DNA of 33,221 nt from Terriglobia bacterium (GCA_021324365.1 JAJPJE010000084.1:1-33221); one strand, 5' to 3'. Shown: positions 1-7,920, counted from the first letter of the stretch. The notes: a model not told the origin generated them from the sequence alone. Translations and numbers: made by a program.

Positions 1-291
1 TCCCGCGTACGCGGCCTTCGTGCGATTCTCGAGAAGCTGCTTTGCCATTGGCTTCAGCGACGTCGAGGCGACGAAGGCCCGGCTCATGCGATGGCTGCGC
101 AGTAGATTGCGCTCACGCCTCTTGCGTTCCGCCGCGGTTAACGTGTGCCTCTTGGTATGGCTCTTGTGGTGAGTCTTCGAACTGCTTTTCTGCGACGCAA
201 GATCGGAATCGTTCGTCTGCGATAAAAGCGGAACAGCGAAACAGCCCAGAATTACGAGCACAACGAGGAATACAGAATACCTGGAACTCAC
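1..291 (-). CDS. Exported protein, probable lytic transglycosylase (N-terminus only)
   Basis: The first 97 codons of a gene that continues beyond the left edge. It opens with a GTG at 291, ten bases after the stop of the upstream GAF gene and in the same frame, so no earlier start is possible. Residues 1-25 form a signal peptide: a short basic stretch, a hydrophobic core rich in V, L and I, and a cleavage site near PLLSQ. A basic His/Lys/Ser-rich linker follows, then a segment containing MAKQLLENRTKAAYAG. I associate that segment with the helical TPR-like N-terminal part of acidobacterial soluble lytic murein transglycosylases, which cut peptidoglycan in the periplasm. The catalytic domain lies outside the window, so the function is an inference. 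The short gap suggests co-transcription with the GAF gene. No clear Shine-Dalgarno sequence is visible. Confidence 0.5.
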   Translation of the reverse strand, partial: MSSRYSVFLVVLVILGCFAVPLLSQTNDSDLASQKSSSKTHHKSHTKRHTLTAAERKRRERNLLRSHRMSRAFVASTSLKPMAKQLLENRTKAAYAG

Positions 292-300
292 ACTGTTAGT

Positions 301-1317
301 TTATCTCGGAAAGGCTGAGCCGAGCAGTGCTGGATTGTTGTCGGCCAAGATTCGCACCAATTCCTGGTTGAACAGGTCTGCCGCGCCGGCGGGCGTTTGG
401 CCATAACGCTTATCATAGGTTTCGCGGCTCTTCTCGATATCATCGCGTAATCTCTCGTAGAGGTCGTGGTTTGCTTTGCCTTCGTTGACCTTGGCCTGGT
501 TGTAAAGTTTGATCTCTTCGACCAGCAGTTTCGCAAAACGCCGCGCCTTCTTGTGAAGTTCGTCTTCTCCATTGGCATGGCTCGAGACTGACGACGCTGC
601 CGCGGCATGAATAGAAACGGACGCTTGAGAAGCCCCGGCAGCCGCGGCCATAACGGCAGGAGCGGCGCTGGCAATACCGGTTCCAGCTTCGGCAGTCGTG
701 GGAACAGCCGAGCGCCGATTGGCACAGATTTCGAGCCACAGGCCCGTTGTCCGAACCAGAACGTCCAAGGCGACGGAATCGAGTTTTCCTGCAGGATCGC
801 CGCCGTCCGCGTAGAGCAACGCAACGCAGCGGTCGCGGACCACCAACGGAAGAACTACCACCTCGTCACGCGCAGGCCAGCCAAACTTCACGCCAGCGTT
901 GCCATAAAACTGCTCCATGCGTCCGGAGACAGAGGCCCGATTAGTGATTGCTTGTGCCGCCAGACCGGAGTTGAGTTCCAGGGGCGTGTTGCGAATGACT
1001 TCGTTGTCCTGAAATCCGCGCGCCTGCCAGCCTGCCGCGGTGTTGCCCCGCACTACGAAGATAGCGGAGCGTGCACTGAAGGAGGCGCATCCCTCGAGCA
1101 AAGCATCAAGAATGTCTACCTGCGCGGTGGAGCCTTGAACACGATTGATAGCGTCCCGCAGCAATTCCGCGGTCGGGCGGCCGTTCGTATCCGCCGGAAC
1201 AGAAATCTCGTCGGCAATGCGACGCGTGATTTCTTCACTGACGTGGGTAAGAGATCTGTTTAGAACGTCGGCGACCACCTGCTGAACCGCCTCAGTCATT
1301 TGCTTCGTGTTCGCCAT
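301..1317 (-). CDS. GAF-domain protein with C-terminal helical module
   Basis: 338 residues, cytosolic, with no signal peptide. Residues 1-60 are helical, about 65-195 look like a GAF domain (segments SAIFVVRGN, RDEVVVLPLVVRD, VALLYADG), 200-250 are an Ala/Ser-rich linker, and about 255-338 are a charged helical module beginning KKARRFAKLLVEEIKLYN. Similar C-terminal modules occur in acidobacterial and deltaproteobacterial signalling proteins. No kinase, cyclase or DNA-binding domain is present, so this is a sensor or adaptor whose ligand cannot be read from sequence. The ATG at 1317 follows a GGAG five bases upstream, and a perfect minus-strand TATAAT lies about 45 bases further up. It is divergent from the ECF sigma gene and in tandem with the probable transglycosylase, so a role in envelope sensing is possible but unproven. 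Confidence 0.7.
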   Translation of the reverse strand: MANTKQMTEAVQQVVADVLNRSLTHVSEEITRRIADEISVPADTNGRPTAELLRDAINRVQGSTAQVDILDALLEGCASFSARSAIFVVRGNTAAGWQARGFQDNEVIRNTPLELNSGLAAQAITNRASVSGRMEQFYGNAGVKFGWPARDEVVVLPLVVRDRCVALLYADGGDPAGKLDSVALDVLVRTTGLWLEICANRRSAVPTTAEAGTGIASAAPAVMAAAAGASQASVSIHAAAASSVSSHANGEDELHKKARRFAKLLVEEIKLYNQAKVNEGKANHDLYERLRDDIEKSRETYDKRYGQTPAGAADLFNQELVRILADNNPALLGSAFPR

Positions 1318-1361
1318 GGAACTCCATACACCTGGTGAATTCGCAATGCTCGGAAGGGGTG

Positions 1362-1367
1362 ATTATA
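1362..1367 (-). promoter_or_regulatory. Candidate -10 box for the GAF gene
   Basis: Read on the minus strand this is a perfect TATAAT, 45 bases upstream of the GAF-protein ATG at 1317. No convincing TTGACA-like -35 element lies 16-18 bases further up, so only half of a sigma-70 promoter is visible. The 1318-1544 gap must serve two divergent genes. Confidence 0.33.
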
Positions 1368-1544
1368 TTGCAATCTTTCGCTTGCACGATGGTTACCGAG
1401 GTTTCAAGCCTACAGGAACGGTGGAAAACCGTAGAAACCACTGGAAATCATTGACGAAAATGGGGTTCAAAAAAGGGTCTTTGTTTCGTGAAATGAGCGT
1501 TTACAATGGGAATGTTCAGGACAAACTTCTGAATCTGGAGCGTC

Positions 1545-2177
1545 ATGGGAGCCATCCAAAAGGTGAACGAACCTGCGCCGGTCACAGAAGAACTGGTACT
1601 GGTAAACGCCGCGAAAGCGGGTGACGTAGGGGCGTTCGAGGAACTCGTCAGGCTGTACGACCGGAATGTTTTCCGGATTGCGCAGCACATCACGCAGAAC
1701 CGCGAGGATGCGGAAGATGTGGTGCAGGAAGCGTTCCTGAAAGCCTACGAGAACCTGTCGCAATTCCAGGGGCAATCCAAGTTCTACACCTGGTTGGTAC
1801 GGATTGCGGTGAACGAAGCCCTGATGAAGCTTCGCCGCCGCCGGCCCGAGCGCATGGTTTCGCTGGACGAGGAAGTCAGGACGGAAGAGGATTCCATGCC
1901 GCGGGAAATTGCGGATTGGAGCCCGAATCCGGAGCAGCAGTACAACCAGGCGGAGCTGAAAGACATTCTTGGCAAAACGGTACAGGGTTTGCCCCCGAGT
2001 TTCCGCACGGTGTTTGTTTTGCGCGATGTAGAAGGTCTGTCAACCGAAGAGACTGCGGAGGCGCTCAATTTGAGTATCCCGGCCGTGAAGTCGCGTCTGT
2101 TAAGAGCTCGGCTGCAGTTACGAGAACGGTTGAACAAGTACTTCAAGGCCCGCAAGGGTGGGGACAACCATAAGTGA
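1545..2177 (+). CDS. ECF-family RNA polymerase sigma factor
   Basis: 210 residues, the usual length for an extracytoplasmic-function sigma factor. Region 2 (about residues 25-95) includes the core-binding and -10-recognition helices, with the segment NREDAEDVVQEAFLKAY and then FYTWLVRIAVNEALMKLRRR. Region 4 (about 140-195) carries the helix-turn-helix LSTEETAEALNLSIPAVKSR, which reads the -35 element. Region 3 is absent, as in all ECF factors. The gene overlaps the next one by four bases (GTGA), and that gene encodes a zinc-type anti-sigma factor. This is the standard arrangement in which the anti-sigma factor holds the sigma inactive until an envelope or redox signal. The start shown is the first ATG giving a family-like N-terminus. 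I could not identify an ECF-type promoter for autoregulation. Confidence 0.92.
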   Translation: MGAIQKVNEPAPVTEELVLVNAAKAGDVGAFEELVRLYDRNVFRIAQHITQNREDAEDVVQEAFLKAYENLSQFQGQSKFYTWLVRIAVNEALMKLRRRRPERMVSLDEEVRTEEDSMPREIADWSPNPEQQYNQAELKDILGKTVQGLPPSFRTVFVLRDVEGLSTEETAEALNLSIPAVKSRLLRARLQLRERLNKYFKARKGGDNHK

Positions 2178-2428
2178 CCTGCAAAGACTTTCTAAAAGAG
2201 TTGACCGATTACCTGGATGACTCACTCGACCAACCCACCCGGGTCGAACTGGAAGAGCATCTTCAGTGGTGCCACAACTGTTACGTCATCTGCAACACCA
2301 CGAAAAAGACCATTGAAATTTATCGTGACTCCACCCTCTACGAACTCCCCGACGATTTACGAAGCCGCCTACGGTCAGCAATCATGACGAAGTGTCGCGC
2401 TAAGAAGCCCAGCACCTCCGGTGCGTGA
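2174..2428 (+). CDS. Zinc-finger anti-sigma factor
   Basis: 84 residues starting at a GTG that overlaps the sigma-factor stop codon (GTGA), implying translational coupling. It has the zinc-binding anti-sigma (ZAS) signature: an early Cys3, then an H-x3-C-x2-C-type motif in HLQWCHNCYVIC (about residues 29-40), followed by a helix that would bind sigma region 4. There is no transmembrane segment, so this is a soluble cytosolic anti-sigma factor of the RsrA/ChrR-N type, typically sensitive to redox or small molecules, rather than a membrane RseA type. The C-terminal tail is basic. The partner assignment rests on the overlap with the upstream ECF gene. Confidence 0.85.
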   Translation: MTCKDFLKELTDYLDDSLDQPTRVELEEHLQWCHNCYVICNTTKKTIEIYRDSTLYELPDDLRSRLRSAIMTKCRAKKPSTSGA

Positions 2429-2604
2429 GGCTTTGGAAATCCCGCAACTGCAGAAATTTTCCTATGCAACACCCAGAAAACATGGGAGTTGTCTTCCTTC
2501 GTAACGACGCGAAACCTAATCCCGAGTTCCCGAATCTAAGTATTCAGAACGGATTTGAGGGCGGCTCTCTCCCAGGGCCGTCGGGTTCTGATGGAGGGTT
2601 TCCC

Positions 2605-2844
2605 ATGTTCCGCAGGCTGATGGAAGGCATCTTCGGCTGCAGTCACACAAATTACAGTTTCCCTAGAAGCCATCGTCCAGGACAACGCCGCACGGGAGCG
2701 GCTGCGATGACAGGCATGTACGTAGTATGCCTGGATTGCGGGAAGGAATTTCCATACGACTGGAGCCAGATGCGGGTCATCCATCCAGATCAGAAACCCG
2801 AAACGGCCCTCGCGGAACCGGCCCGCTCCTTCGCTACGAAATAG
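2605..2844 (+). CDS. Small conserved zinc-ribbon-like protein, function unknown
   Basis: 79 residues if translation starts at the ATG at 2605, which follows GGAGGG by six bases. The reading frame is open further upstream (to 2425), but that extension is low-complexity and has no ribosome binding site. The product starts MFRRLMEGIFGCSH, has a basic loop RSHRPGQRRTG, then VVCLDCGKEFPYDW with a CxxC pair. With the earlier Cys and His this could form a zinc ribbon. I recognise it as a family of small acidobacterial hypothetical proteins without assigned function. It lies 176 bases downstream of the anti-sigma gene on the same strand and could belong to the same transcript. Confidence 0.7.
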   Translation: MFRRLMEGIFGCSHTNYSFPRSHRPGQRRTGAAAMTGMYVVCLDCGKEFPYDWSQMRVIHPDQKPETALAEPARSFATK

Positions 2845-2862
2845 TGGGTAAACGGCGCGAGC

Positions 2863-2878
2863 CCACGCACCCGCGTGG
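2863..2878 (+). terminator. GC-rich hairpin after the zinc-ribbon gene
   Basis: CCACGC, loop ACCC, GCGTGG forms a six-pair stem about 20 bases beyond the stop codon at 2844. No T-run follows, so it is at best a weak or Rho-assisted terminator, or a 3'-end stabiliser. Confidence 0.25.
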
Positions 2879-2962
2879 CAGCTAATTCAAGGGAATAAGG
2901 CAGCCATTGCCGAGTTCTTATCTTATAGCGAGCTTGCCTGAAGAGGTGGTCCGACTCTAAAG

Positions 2963-3642
2963 TTGGCAATTCCTGTCAATCTCTTTTTGAACCAGGAGAA
3001 GTCAGAATGCACCTCGACGACGACCGACTTCCCTGATCTGGTGCGTAGCGAAGCGGAACTTGCTTCCATGTACGCCTCTCCTGCGCAAGCCTCGATTCGG
3101 AAAGTCACAAGCTTCCTGACTCCTGCATACCGTGAAATGATTGAGGCGTCGCGCTTCCTGGTTATTTCTACGATCGGACCCAACGGAATCGATACCTCAC
3201 CGCGCGGGGATTCACCAGGGTTCGTGCGCGTCAAAGACAAAGGACGCTGCTGCTGCCGGAGCGGAGAGGCAACAACCGAATCGATACGCTGAAGAATATC
3301 GTGGCCGACCCTCGCGCTTCACTGCTCTTCCTGATTCCCGGCATTTCCGAGATGCTTCGCGTTCAAGGGAAAGCTGTTCTAAGCACGAATCAGGCCCTCT
3401 GCGAGTCGTTCTCAGTCAGCGATGCGGCACCCAAAGTCGTGATTGTTGTTCGGATTGATCATGTGATGTTTCAATGTGCTCGAGCTGCGCTGCGCAGCCA
3501 TCTTTGGGATCCGGCCGCTTTGAGATCGCCAGGGCATTTGCCAACCGCTGGACAAATGCTCGCCGATGCCACCGCAGGTGAAGAGGGAGGGCCGGAGTAC
3601 GACAAAGCCCTATCGGAGCGGATCCGTAGCACCCTGTATTGA
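2963..3642 (+). pseudogene. Frameshifted pyridoxamine 5'-phosphate oxidase-family protein
   Basis: Homology runs through two reading frames. Positions about 3020-3241 encode TDFPDLVRSEAEL through SPRGDSPGFVRVKDK. From 3242 the continuation (TLLLPERRGNNRIDTLKNI through to the stop at 3642) is in another frame, one base short at codon AAA/GG. The joined product matches the flavin-binding PNPOx-like family of about 200 residues with the layout of MSMEG_1061-type proteins. A second lesion is likely near the start: the ATG at 3007, with an AGGAGA about nine bases upstream, is in the frame of the 3' half but meets a stop at 3034 before the conserved region. No good start exists in the middle frame except a TTG at 2963. 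Two lesions suggest a genuine pseudogene rather than one sequencing error, although errors cannot be excluded. Confidence 0.72.
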
Positions 3643-3649
3643 GTCGCGC

Positions 3650-3680
3650 AAAAAGCTTCGCCCGCTCGAGCGAGCGGGCG
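3650..3680 (-). terminator. Rho-independent terminator of the M48 protease gene
   Basis: A nine-pair stem (CGCCCGCTC / GAGCGGGCG, four-base loop) at 3659-3680. Read on the minus strand it is followed by GAAGCTTTTTG, giving a T-run at 3650-3654. It lies 30 bases beyond the stop of the minus-strand protease gene. The stem could also stop transcription arriving from the pseudogene side. Confidence 0.7.
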
Positions 3681-3709
3681 AGTCAGCTGAAAGATAAGCC
3701 CACAACCGG

Positions 3710-4927
3710 CTAATCGTCGCGCTTTTTGAGGGTCGGACGATCATCGCCGCTCGTCGAACCGGAATTGCCGCTGCCATTGTCCGTCGTAGAAGATGTACGC
3801 CGTAAGCTCGGGCGGTTCGTGTCCTTCTGATCCATGATCTTGTGGCGATTCTCCAGAACAGCCAGGCGCGCTTTCACCTGATCGAATTCCGACGTATCCA
3901 GCACATACTCCTGTCGTGCCGGAAGTACCTTGGCGATCTCTTCCTGAGACTTCTCGATCCGATCCGGCGTGGGCGGATGCGTCGAGAAGGCCTTTGCCAG
4001 CGTGCCCGGCTTCTTCTTCTCTTTGGCCTCAATCTTCTCAAAGAACGCAATGAAGGATTGCGGATCATATCCGGTCTTGTACATGTATTCGAGACCGAGA
4101 TAATCGGCCTGAGCCTCGAATTCACGCGAGAAGCTGAGGAATGTCAGCGGCAGAGCCAGGCTCATCGCGTTATACGCAGCATAGCCGATTCCGCCACCAA
4201 CAAAGATAAGCGGGATAGTTGCAAAGTTTGCGTATTGTGCTCGCGTCATCTGACGAGTCGCATGTCGGGCGGCGACGTGCGCAATCTCATGCGCCATCAC
4301 GCCGGCCAACTCGGATTCGTTGTCGGCAGCGAGAATCAGGCCCGAATTCACGTAGAAAAATCCGCCGGGTAGTGCGAACGCGTTAATCTCATCGGAGTCG
4401 ACAACTTTAATCGTGAAAGGAACCTTCGCGTCGGAATTGCGCACCAGGTTCTGGCCGATACGGTTGACGTACTCCGTTACCACGGGATCTTGCACCAGTT
4501 TTACGCTGGCTTCAACCTGCTGGGCATACATCTTGCCCATTTGGATTTCTTTCTCCAGCGAATACCAGTTGCCTAGGCCCTTGCCACCACCAATCTTTCG
4601 GTTGCCAATGTCATCAATATCGTTGATGCCGCCGTCCCGCTTCTCTTTGGTTTTCTTGTCCTGCTTGTTGTTGTTGTCCGCTGTCTGATCCGGAGCAGGG
4701 GGTAGCGAGTCAGTTGGAGCGGAAACCTGACCAGAGGAGGTATCTGCTGGTTGTGGCGCTGCAGGCTGAGTGGTCGACGGGGAAGGCGATTGGGCAGGCG
4801 GGGTCGTCGCGGTTTGCGTCTGAGCCGGCTGCGTACTTGCTGGGGTCTGGCTAGTCTGTGCCACTGCCACAGGCAGAAGGCTCAGAAGCAATACTGGTGA
4901 AGTGAGAAGATACGCACGTGACTTCAT
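3710..4927 (-). CDS. Exported M48-family zinc metalloprotease
   Basis: 405 residues from the ATG at 4927, chosen because GGGAG lies about seven bases upstream; the frame is open to 4957. Residues 1-24 are a signal peptide ending PVAVAQ. A Thr/Pro/Gln-rich linker (about 25-85) tethers a peptidase M48 domain. The zinc motif HEIAH is at residues 213-217 and the third ligand is probably Glu271 in EFEAQADYLG; DxxINAFALPGGFFYVNSGL is also typical. Relatives (BepA, LoiP) are periplasmic proteases and chaperones that degrade misfolded outer-membrane proteins. The TPR region of BepA is absent; the tail is short, with basic and Ser/Thr/Gly-rich stretches. The gene is monocistronic, between its own promoter-like element and a terminator. 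Confidence 0.9.
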   Translation of the reverse strand: MKSRAYLLTSPVLLLSLLPVAVAQTSQTPASTQPAQTQTATTPPAQSPSPSTTQPAAPQPADTSSGQVSAPTDSLPPAPDQTADNNNKQDKKTKEKRDGGINDIDDIGNRKIGGGKGLGNWYSLEKEIQMGKMYAQQVEASVKLVQDPVVTEYVNRIGQNLVRNSDAKVPFTIKVVDSDEINAFALPGGFFYVNSGLILAADNESELAGVMAHEIAHVAARHATRQMTRAQYANFATIPLIFVGGGIGYAAYNAMSLALPLTFLSFSREFEAQADYLGLEYMYKTGYDPQSFIAFFEKIEAKEKKKPGTLAKAFSTHPPTPDRIEKSQEEIAKVLPARQEYVLDTSEFDQVKARLAVLENRHKIMDQKDTNRPSLRRTSSTTDNGSGNSGSTSGDDRPTLKKRDD

Positions 4928-4973
4928 ATCCGGCTCCCTATGCGGGTTCGATCGCAAGCTGCGGGGTTTCTCT

Positions 4974-4979
4974 ATTATA
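4974..4979 (-). promoter_or_regulatory. Candidate -10 box for the M48 protease gene
   Basis: A perfect TATAAT on the minus strand, about 45 bases upstream of the ATG at 4927, in a gap of about 180 bases with no other gene. No consensus -35 hexamer is visible at the right distance, so the promoter assignment is tentative. Confidence 0.35.
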
Positions 4980-5109
4980 CGGCGTTCCCGTCGTAATTTG
5001 GATGCACCCGGAGACGTTCAGACAGGTCCCACAACAGGGCCACGTCTGGAGACATTTCCCCTCCAGTAGCAACTCCCGATTTGCGCGAAAGTTGCGCCTG
5101 CTCGGCAGT

Positions 5110-5442
5110 TTATTCCTGTGAGGGAGGCATTTCGATAATTTCTACCGTGCTTGCTTCCCATTCTCCGGACTCGTCCTGGGAAGCCGTAACCCGAATGCCA
5201 GCCCCTTTTCTGAGGCCGTCGGACGCATTTTCAGGATGCCGTTTCTGCCGTACCTCTTCTCCATAACTAAGCGCAGCGTGAGAGATTTCAACTCGACGAA
5301 CCGACCCGTTTCGGCTTTCGAGGTAAACCCAGCGCTTGGCTCCGTCAGGTACCGGGTCTTCGGCAAGGTACCCTCGAAAAGTTCCGGAGACCGCAAAGGC
5401 CAGGACGGAAACGAACAGGACAACCAGTGGCAGAGATCTCAC
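5110..5442 (-). CDS. Small exported protein, function unknown
   Basis: 110 residues from a GTG at 5442. Residues 1-20 are a signal peptide or membrane anchor (MRSLPLVVLFVSVLAFAVSG). The rest is a compact domain with segments RWVYLESRNGSVRRVEISHA and GAGIRVTASQDESGEWEAS, resembling a small beta-rich OB-like or SH3-like fold and probably periplasmic. I do not recognise a named family. The Shine-Dalgarno sequence is poor. The gene is separated from the upstream inositol-phosphate synthase gene by a terminator hairpin, so it should have its own promoter in 5443-5495. Codon use and the exported architecture make it likely real. Confidence 0.6.
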   Translation of the reverse strand: MRSLPLVVLFVSVLAFAVSGTFRGYLAEDPVPDGAKRWVYLESRNGSVRRVEISHAALSYGEEVRQKRHPENASDGLRKGAGIRVTASQDESGEWEASTVEIIEMPPSQE

Positions 5443-5495
5443 GGAAAGATAAGATGCAGGAGTGCTGCTGTTGCGGTGCAGATTTAAGAAATAGA

Positions 5496-5520
5496 AAAGC
5501 CCGGAGCAAGCCCGGGCTTT
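5496..5520 (-). terminator. Terminator downstream of the inositol-phosphate synthase gene
   Basis: AAAGCCCGG, seven-base loop, CCGGGCTTT: a perfect nine-pair stem 18 bases past the stop of the minus-strand gene. On the minus strand it is followed by the T-rich TCTATTTCTTAAATC. The A/T-flanked stem could work in either direction. Confidence 0.72.
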
Positions 5521-5538
5521 CTCAAACCAATCGAAGTT

Positions 5539-6897
5539 TCAGTCGTAATATTCGAGCCCGAGATGCGTGATCAGGTCCTCGCCCTTCAGGTGCCGCAGCG
5601 TATTCTTCAGCTTCATCAACTGGATGAATAGGTCATGCTCCGGGTAAAGTCCGGGCACCGTCATTGGAGATTTGAAGTAGAAGCTCAACCACTCCTGAAT
5701 GCCGAGTCCCTTCAGCGAAGAGGTACGCTGCGCTAGATCCAGGAGCAGCACGAGATCGAGCACGATGGGGGCAGCGAGAATCGAGTCGCGGCAAAGGAAG
5801 TCAACTTTGATCTGCATCGGATAGCCGAGCCATCCGAAGATGTCGATGTTGTCCCACCCTTCTTTATTGTCGCCGCGCGGCGGATAGTAATTGATCTTCA
5901 CCTTGTGGCAGATATTCCCGTAAAGCTCTGGGTACAGTTCCGGCTGCAGGATGTACTCCAATACCGAGAGCTTCGACTCCTCTTTCGTCTTGAACGATGC
6001 TGGATCGTCGAGAACTTCCCCGTCGCGATTGCCGAGAATGTTGGTAGAGAACCATCCGCTCATGCCCAGAAGACGCGCTTTAAAGCCGGGCGCCAGAATG
6101 GTCTTCATCAGCGTCTGACCAGTTTTGTAATCCTTGCCGCAGATGGGCGCTTCCATCTCACGGGAAAGCTCGAGCATTGCAGGAATGTCGACCGTCAGGT
6201 TCGGTGCGCCATTGGCGAACGGCACACCTTCCTTCAGAGCAGCATAGGCATAGATCATCGAGGGCGCGATCTTCGGATCTGACTTGGTGAGAGCCTTCTC
6301 AAATTTCTCGATCGAACCATGGATGTCGTTCGGCTTCAGAAATGCTTCTGTCGAAGCACACCAGACCATGATCAGCCGGTCGGCCTTGCTGCTCTTTCGA
6401 AACGAACGAATGTCCTCGCGGACCTGCTCGGCTAGATCCATCTTCGACTTGCCCTTCTTCTTATTCGGGCCGTCGATGTTGCGAATGTATTCATGATCAA
6501 AAACGGCCTTCATCGGCTTCACTGATTTCAGGAAAGGCTTTACCTTGCTGAGCAGCTCCTGTTCAAGCACGCCGGCCTTTGAGGCAGCGGAATACATGTC
6601 GTCTTCGAATATGTCCCACCCGGTGAAAACCAGGTCGTTCAACTTGGTGAGAGGAACAAAGTCTTTAATCTGCGGTGATCGCGCGTCGGTGCGCTTACCA
6701 AGCCGGATGGTACCCATTTGTGTGAGCGATCCGATCGGTTGCGCCAGACCCTTGCGTACCGCTTCGACGCCGGCGACAAAGGTCGTCGCCACCGCACCCA
6801 TACCGGGGATCATGACTCCCAATTTGCCTTTTGCCGGTGCGATCTCACTTCCTTCACTCGAACTCTTGCTGGAAACAGAACTTTGCCGCGATGCCAT
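5539..6897 (-). CDS. Inositol-3-phosphate synthase (myo-inositol-1-phosphate synthase)
   Basis: About 452 residues from the ATG at 6897, preceded by AGGGAAG; an open extension to 6978 lacks a ribosome binding site. The enzyme (EC 5.5.1.4) uses NAD to isomerise glucose 6-phosphate to 1L-myo-inositol 1-phosphate, the first step to inositol lipids and other inositol compounds. Family features are a Rossmann start (KLGVMIPGMGAVATTFVAGVEA), TGWDIFEDDMYSAA, a central MVWCASTEAF segment, GKDYKTGQTLMKT and the substrate-binding region near GNRDGEVLDDPASFKTKEESK. The first ~25 residues are a Ser-rich tail. The length fits bacterial/eukaryotic-type INO1 rather than the shorter archaeal-like form. No phosphatase or inositol-lipid gene is adjacent. 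Confidence 0.93.
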   Translation of the reverse strand: MASRQSSVSSKSSSEGSEIAPAKGKLGVMIPGMGAVATTFVAGVEAVRKGLAQPIGSLTQMGTIRLGKRTDARSPQIKDFVPLTKLNDLVFTGWDIFEDDMYSAASKAGVLEQELLSKVKPFLKSVKPMKAVFDHEYIRNIDGPNKKKGKSKMDLAEQVREDIRSFRKSSKADRLIMVWCASTEAFLKPNDIHGSIEKFEKALTKSDPKIAPSMIYAYAALKEGVPFANGAPNLTVDIPAMLELSREMEAPICGKDYKTGQTLMKTILAPGFKARLLGMSGWFSTNILGNRDGEVLDDPASFKTKEESKLSVLEYILQPELYPELYGNICHKVKINYYPPRGDNKEGWDNIDIFGWLGYPMQIKVDFLCRDSILAAPIVLDLVLLLDLAQRTSSLKGLGIQEWLSFYFKSPMTVPGLYPEHDLFIQLMKLKNTLRHLKGEDLITHLGLEYYD

Positions 6898-7005
6898 AAG
6901 CACTTCCCTATCAAAACAGAATGATGATGCAAAACGATCTATGTTCTCGTATCGAGAGCAGAAAAGCAATGACAGCACACGGAGTTGAGAAGATTGTGAG
7001 TCGAC

Positions 7006-7041
7006 CAGTCTCTCAGTTCATCAGTCTGTCAGTCATTCAGC
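7006..7041. repeat. Five CAGT/CAGC motifs at exact 8-bp spacing
   Basis: CAGT occurs at 7006, 7014, 7022 and 7030 and CAGC at 7038, exactly every eight bases; most units read CAGTnnnT. The array lies between the divergent inositol-phosphate synthase and SDR genes, 30 bases upstream of the SDR start. Its function is unknown: either a short degenerate tandem repeat or a multi-copy protein binding site. Confidence 0.5.
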
Positions 7042-7071
7042 AGGTATTCCGTGAAGTCGTGGGAGACTCCG

Positions 7072-7920
7072 ATGCAGAAAATCGCCCTCATTACCGGCTC
7101 TTCCAGTGGAATTGGACTGCTCTCCGCCGTCGAACTTGCGCGCCGCAATTATCACGTCATCGCAACGATGCGCGATCCATCGCGTCGTGAGCGGTTGGAC
7201 AAAGCAGCGGCCGAGGCAAAGATCAGCGATCGGATCGAAGTAGCTCAACTGGACGTTACCCAGCCGCTATCTATCAGCCACGCGGTGCAACAGACCATCC
7301 GTAATCACCAGCGCATCGATGTGCTGGTCAATAACGCTGGATTCGCGATGGCCGGATTCGCCGAAGATTTGTATCTCGATGAAATCCGCAAGCAATTTGA
7401 GACGAATTTCTTCGGGCACGTGGCGGTCACGAAGGAAGTGATTCCGTTCATGAGAGCCCAGAAATCTGGACGCATCATCATGGTGACCTCAATCGCCGGC
7501 AGGGTAGGCCAACCCGTGGTCGGAAGCTATTCAGCATCGAAATTTGCGCTTGAAGGCTGGAGTGAAGCGCTGCGCATCGAACTGCGTTCTCTGGGTATTC
7601 GTGTTGTGCTGGTAGAACCCGGAGCTTTCGAAACCGACATCTGGGTGCGGAACGTGGAGATTGGGAAATTGGCGATGGACGCCAGTGCACCGAATCATGC
7701 CCGCGCGCAGCGATTCTCCGAATTTGTAAAGAAAAACGGCGATAAAGGCCGACCGAGTGCGGAGGCGGTAGCGCACCTGATCGGCAAAGTGGCCGACCAT
7801 CCCAACCCAAAGCTCAGATATGTGATCGGTACCGATGCCAAAATGGCACTCTGGATGCGAGCGCTATTGCCCTGGAAGAGCTACGAGAAAATGGTGGAGA
7901 AGTTCACTCAGATCGGATAG
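7072..7920 (+). CDS. Short-chain dehydrogenase/reductase (SDR) family oxidoreductase
   Basis: 282 residues from the ATG at 7072, which has GGGAG seven bases upstream; a GTG at 7051 is in frame but overlaps that ribosome binding site. It is a classical SDR: nucleotide-binding TGSSSGIG (about residues 8-15), NNAG (near 85), a catalytic Ser in MVTSIAG and the catalytic pair in YSASK. The EPGAFETDIW segment follows the active site. ATMRDPSRR after the second strand favours NADPH. The long C-terminal substrate loop and the LPWKSYEKMVEKF tail resemble SDRs acting on hydrophobic ketones or alcohols, but the substrate cannot be inferred. It is divergent from inositol-phosphate synthase and ends five bases from the convergent PilZ gene. 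Confidence 0.9.
   Translation: MQKIALITGSSSGIGLLSAVELARRNYHVIATMRDPSRRERLDKAAAEAKISDRIEVAQLDVTQPLSISHAVQQTIRNHQRIDVLVNNAGFAMAGFAEDLYLDEIRKQFETNFFGHVAVTKEVIPFMRAQKSGRIIMVTSIAGRVGQPVVGSYSASKFALEGWSEALRIELRSLGIRVVLVEPGAFETDIWVRNVEIGKLAMDASAPNHARAQRFSEFVKKNGDKGRPSAEAVAHLIGKVADHPNPKLRYVIGTDAKMALWMRALLPWKSYEKMVEKFTQIG

Noticed and set aside
607-1263. 218-codon plus-strand frame opposite the GAF gene
   Set aside because: Shadow of the minus-strand GAF coding sequence, which has a ribosome site and recognisable domain.
1451-1456. TTGACG as -35 box for the ECF sigma gene
   Set aside because: No acceptable -10 hexamer lies 15-19 bases downstream (GGGTCT region).
3842-4372. 176-codon plus-strand frame opposite the M48 protease
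   Set aside because: Covers the antisense of the HEIAH zinc-site region; no independent signal for translation.
6945-6957. TCTCGTATCGAGA inverted repeat upstream of inositol-phosphate synthase
   Set aside because: Only five paired bases each side; too short to separate from chance without conservation data.
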